A stretch of 7,706 nucleotides of DNA from Clostridia bacterium (GTDB taxonomy: Bacteria; Bacillota; Clostridia; Christensenellales; Aristaeellaceae): contig JAFPYA010000105.1 in the NCBI GenBank assembly GCA_017412445.1, positions 1 through 7,706 of the forward strand, in the 5' to 3' direction. Within the stretch, counting starts at the first letter, position 1; each line of letters opens with the position of its first letter. The position numbers and the translations under genes were made by a program. Below, piece after piece: positions 5,347-7,706 of this stretch. The notes under the pieces are model-generated. The model ran no database searches and had not been told where the DNA came from. It saw nothing but the letters and a program-made list of their open reading frames with translations.

Positions 5347-6783
5347 TTACGTGGTCGGGATTATGCTGTCCCAGGAGCTGAACTCGCCTATGTTCAACAG
5401 CCAGTTCAGCGCGTAATGGCGCTCGTATATGACGTCGGGGTCGAGGCCTGTGTCCTTTAGCTCCTTTGCCCCGGCTCTTACGCACAGGGCGTGCAGGCGC
5501 GTGGTCAGGTCGTACATGTCCAGAAGCTCGGCCTTTGTACGGGGTACGGCGGAGGAGCCAAGGGAGTTTATGTCGTTGGTTTTGAACAGCTCGCTTAGCG
5601 CGGCGATGTCGACCTGCTTGTCCGGCCAATCCAGCTCGAACAGACCCAGCGCCCACATGAGCGTGGCGCAGGCCTCGGCCTTCAATACGTTGGCGGTGTG
5701 CCTGCCTGTGCCGGGATCGCGCAGATACGCGTTTTCCTTTGCGGTCAAGGTGAGCTTTATACCGTACAGACGGTCGTAACGGCTCAGAAGCGAAGCGCTC
5801 CACGCGGCGGGGGAGCTCGTCTGGCGGGCGGTGTAGGCTCTGGCGACGAGGGAGGTGGCCATGAGAGCCGACGCGCGCTCGCAGGTTTCCTTTACGCTGC
5901 GGGGATAGACCTTGCTTTCATCGGGATTGACGGCGCGGTCGCAGTCGAGAAGTATGCCGTGAGCGCGAATCAGCTCGCAGCTGCGTTTGGCGCGAAGCTC
6001 GCTCTCGCTGAGCTTAGGCTCATCCTCCGCCTGCGCGCCGCCTTCATCGCTTGCGGGCGCATCCGCATCGGAGGCATCCGCCTTGATGGGCGGAGCTTCT
6101 GCTTCGCCTTCAGGCTCGCCGAGTATCTCTTCTATTTCGGTTTTTTCGTCTTGCGGCTCGCTTTCAGCTTCCACCTCGCAGTTGCCGAAGGTGTCGAGCA
6201 GAAGCTTGCCGTCCGTGCGCACGAGACTGCCGTCTGCCTGCAGGCGACAGCACTTGAGATCCTGACACAGCCCGGCGATGAAGGCGTTATACTCGTTTTC
6301 AAAATCCTCGCCCGCAAGCTCCGGCGTGACCTCTATGCGCTGATTGAGCCTTTCTACCGCCTTTACGGCGTGAGAAGGCGCGGCCTTAAGCGCCTCTGCC
6401 AGCTCCACGGGCAGGCTCGACACGCCGGGAAGCAGCGCGCGCGTTACAGAGAGCACACTGCCGCCCTGTATGGTCACCCTGAACGCGCCTTCGGCCTCCT
6501 CAAGGGAGACACAGCGGTTTCTCAGGGCGGCTCTCACTGCCAGCTCGGCCTCGTCGATTTTGCTTACGTGACCGTATGCAATGAGCTTTGCGCTTTGTCT
6601 TGCGTCCGGGCTGAGCGGCTCAAGCTTGGGCTGCTCGGCTTCCTTGGGCGCCTCGGTCTTATCGGGCTCAACCGTCACGGGCGCTTCGGAGGGCTCGAAT
6701 TTGGGCGGGGCATAGGCCTCCTCGGGCGTCAGATGAATTTCGTTTTTCTTTTTCCTGCCGAATATTCGCTTAAAAAACCCCAT
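5347..6783 (-). CDS. DUF4272 domain-containing protein with long N-terminal extension
   Basis: The predicted protein has 478 residues and no signal peptide; it begins MGFFKRIFGRKKK, a basic amphipathic start. Residues about 24-58 are rich in Pro and Glu. Residues about 59-200 form a compact region I do not recognise, ending in QADGSLVRTDGKLLLDTFG. Residues about 203-262 are an acidic Ala/Glu/Asp/Pro linker of low complexity. Residues about 264-474 resemble DUF4272: RSCELIRAHGILLDC near its start, EACATLMWALGLFELDWP in the middle (369-386), and YERHYALNWLLN (453-464) at the end. DUF4272 proteins have no established biochemical function. ATG 6783 is chosen because GGAG lies 11 nt upstream; an in-frame ATG at 6837 would place the promoter inside the coding region. 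The gene appears monocistronic, divergent from the SH3-like gene, with its own terminator. Shuffled acidic linkers suggest a two-domain scaffold, which is inference. Confidence 0.8.
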   Translation of the reverse strand: MGFFKRIFGRKKKNEIHLTPEEAYAPPKFEPSEAPVTVEPDKTEAPKEAEQPKLEPLSPDARQSAKLIAYGHVSKIDEAELAVRAALRNRCVSLEEAEGAFRVTIQGGSVLSVTRALLPGVSSLPVELAEALKAAPSHAVKAVERLNQRIEVTPELAGEDFENEYNAFIAGLCQDLKCCRLQADGSLVRTDGKLLLDTFGNCEVEAESEPQDEKTEIEEILGEPEGEAEAPPIKADASDADAPASDEGGAQAEDEPKLSESELRAKRSCELIRAHGILLDCDRAVNPDESKVYPRSVKETCERASALMATSLVARAYTARQTSSPAAWSASLLSRYDRLYGIKLTLTAKENAYLRDPGTGRHTANVLKAEACATLMWALGLFELDWPDKQVDIAALSELFKTNDINSLGSSAVPRTKAELLDMYDLTTRLHALCVRAGAKELKDTGLDPDVIYERHYALNWLLNIGEFSSWDSIIPTT

Positions 6784-6815
6784 ACGTGCAATCACTCCGT
6801 AAATAAATATAACAT

Positions 6816-6844
6816 ATTGTAACACATTTGTTTTCAATATGCAA
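6816..6844 (-). promoter_or_regulatory. Probable extended -10 promoter of the DUF4272 gene
   Basis: On the minus strand TACAAT (6821-6816) carries a correctly placed upstream TG (TGTTACAAT), and a partial -35 box TTGCAT (6844-6839) lies 17 bp away. Transcription would start near 6809. A perfect TATAAT at 6866-6861 on the same strand is an alternative -10 box, but it has no recognisable -35 partner. Confidence 0.5.
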
Positions 6845-6938
6845 TCCCCAAACGCTCAAAATTATACAGGCGGCACAAAAAGACGGCGCTGCAGCCGAGC
6901 AGGCGCAAACCTGAAAAATATTTGATTTTATTCGGAAC

Positions 6939-6969
6939 AAAAACCGATTGTACCGCGTCAAAAAACCGA
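6939..6969 (+). repeat. Short direct repeat AAAAACCGA, two copies about two helical turns apart
   Basis: Both 9-bp copies are identical and start 22 bp apart, 45-75 bp upstream of the SH3-like gene start. The spacing would place them on the same face of the helix, as for a dimeric regulator. Both are A-rich, so chance is possible. Confidence 0.35.
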
Positions 6970-7013
6970 ATTGGCTAAAGACCACATTTTCGTTTGATCG
7001 GGAGGGACTTTTG

Positions 7014-7706
7014 ATGAAAAGGGTAATTGCCTTTCTGGTGTGCGCGCTGTTGCTGGTAACGACCCTCGTTCCGGCGTTTGCGACCTCGTACTCCGACACA
7101 TCCTATCCGCTCTACAGGATATGGACGTTGATCTCCACGAACGGGCTGTATATGTACAAGGAGCCGAATTCCTCAGGTACGCCCATAGCCACCTACAAAA
7201 GAGGCGAGCTGCTCAGGGTTACAAGGTGGTACGTCGATAACTCTGTCTGCTGCTTCGCAATCGGCCCCGACGGCACCGAGGGCTATGTAAACAAGAGCTG
7301 CCTGCTGAGGCAGTACGACTACAACGATTCGAGCCTCGCCAGCTACAAGGTCAACAGCCCCAACAAGACTAACGGCAATTATCTGTTATACATGTATCCT
7401 TCGCCGTCCTCTAGCACCGATCCGGTAGGCGTCGGCGGTTACTACAACGGCACTGTACTCAAGATAGTGGACTGGAACGTCGATAAGACCTACGCCTACT
7501 GTGTAGGTCCTGACGGGCTGTGCGGCTTTGTGCGGAAGGAGTACCTCGAGTACGTTTCCGGCACCCTGCCCACTGAGAGCCTCGCGCCCACGGAGTATTA
7601 CTGGCCGGGCAGGTCCAAAAACGTGTCGGGCTCCAGTTCCTCAAGCTCGGGCTCGTCGAGCTCGGGTTCCTCAAGCTCGGGGTCCTCAAGCTCGGGCTCG
7701 TCGAGC
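7014..7706 (+). CDS. Secreted protein with two SH3-like repeats and Ser/Gly repeat tail (cut by window edge)
   Basis: The frame is open from ATG 7014 to the right edge, giving 231 residues with no stop. A ribosome binding site GGAGGG (7001-7006) lies 7 nt before the ATG. MKRVIAFLVC through LVPAFA is a Sec signal peptide, with cleavage probably after Ala23. Two bacterial SH3-like repeats follow, at about 42-100 and 120-181. They can be aligned directly: LYMYKEPNSSG with LYMYPSPSSS, then LLRVTRWYVD with VLKIVDWNVD, then IGPDGTEGYVNKSCL with VGPDGLCGFVRKEYL. After a Thr/Pro stretch comes a Ser/Gly region from residue 205, continuing past the edge. SH3-like modules of this kind usually bind cell-wall peptides, and such Ser/Gly linkers usually lead to another domain. 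A wall-associated or secreted role is therefore inferred; what follows is not visible. Confidence 0.85.
   Translation, partial: MKRVIAFLVCALLLVTTLVPAFATSYSDTSYPLYRIWTLISTNGLYMYKEPNSSGTPIATYKRGELLRVTRWYVDNSVCCFAIGPDGTEGYVNKSCLLRQYDYNDSSLASYKVNSPNKTNGNYLLYMYPSPSSSTDPVGVGGYYNGTVLKIVDWNVDKTYAYCVGPDGLCGFVRKEYLEYVSGTLPTESLAPTEYYWPGRSKNVSGSSSSSSGSSSSGSSSSGSSSSGSSS
7626..7706 (+). repeat. 15-bp in-frame tandem repeat encoding Ser-Gly-Ser-Ser-Ser
   Basis: After a longer first unit (7626-7646), four 15-bp units of the form TCGGGNTCNTCNAGC follow at 7647, 7662, 7677 and 7692, reaching the window edge. Units come in two synonymous versions, TCGTCGAGC or TCCTCAAGC in the second part, in the order A, B, B, A. 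The repeat is in frame with the SH3-like protein and could change in length by slippage or recombination without shifting the frame. Its total extent is unknown. Confidence 0.85.

Larger units (their letters stand above)
6784..7013. other. Divergent intergenic region between the DUF4272 and SH3-like genes (230 bp)
   Basis: This is A+T-richer than the genes and contains no credible ORF. It carries the minus-strand promoter signals described above and, near the plus-strand gene, the direct repeat AAAAACCGA at 6939-6947 and 6961-6969 (22 bp start to start). I found no convincing plus-strand promoter: TTGATT near 6922 has no good -10 box at normal spacing. Confidence 0.5.

Noticed and set aside
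5698..6822. Long plus-strand open frame (374 codons) opposite the DUF4272 gene
   Set aside because: It lies fully antisense to a gene with recognisable domain motifs, promoter, ribosome binding site and terminator. Its product has no coherent domain pattern; high-GC coding DNA often leaves such open mirror frames.
6770..7099. Minus-strand open frame across the DUF4272/SH3-like intergenic region
   Set aside because: It overlaps the SH3-like signal peptide and the DUF4272 promoter, has no ribosome binding site, and encodes no recognisable domain.
7626..7706. CRISPR-like repeat array
   Set aside because: The units are only 15 bp, contiguous without spacers and in frame, so they encode a Ser/Gly linker.

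Overview
The window reads as chromosomal DNA of a GC-moderate member of the Bacillota, probably class Clostridia and of gut or rumen type. The reasons are strong AGGAG-type Shine-Dalgarno sites, sigma-A-like promoters, a TTG start codon, and families common in that group: a lipoprotein flavodoxin, a UvrA-like ABC ATPase, DUF4272, and a secreted protein with SH3-like repeats. The genus is inferred only. I see no RNA genes, mobile elements or CRISPR array.

Layout, left to right. (1) 1-214, minus: N-terminal part of a TIM-barrel sugar phosphate isomerase/epimerase that runs off the left edge. (2) 215-534: a 320-bp divergent intergenic region holding a perfect-consensus TTGACA-N17-TATAAT promoter for the next gene. 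(3) 535-1557, plus: NAD-dependent epimerase/dehydratase of the extended/atypical SDR type, ending at a strong stem-loop terminator (1569-1607). (4) 5149-1659, minus: a two-gene operon with its own promoter (5206-5235). It encodes a UvrA-like ATPase that lacks the UvrB-binding domain, followed 38 nt later by a predicted lipoprotein that fuses a flavodoxin domain to a cyclophilin-like domain. (5) 6783-5347, minus: a DUF4272 protein with a long extra N-terminal part, ending in a clear terminator (5290-5329). (6) 6784-7013: a second divergent intergenic region. (7) 7014 to the right edge, plus: a secreted protein with two SH3-like repeats and a Ser/Gly tail encoded by 15-bp tandem repeats, cut by the window end.

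How the genes work together: the divergent isomerase and SDR genes could both serve sugar or sugar-acid conversion, but the substrate cannot be read from sequence. The UvrA-like protein and the flavodoxin-cyclophilin lipoprotein appear co-transcribed without an obvious shared pathway. The DUF4272 and SH3-like genes are separate units.

I do not see a clear new multi-gene defence or metabolic system. The points most worth a second look are: an ideal internal Shine-Dalgarno and ATG exactly at the flavodoxin/cyclophilin junction, which suggests a recent fusion or a second protein product; a 10-bp all-GC inverted repeat just inside the TTG-initiated UvrA-like gene; the clean loss of the UvrB-binding domain; and the composite DUF4272 protein.
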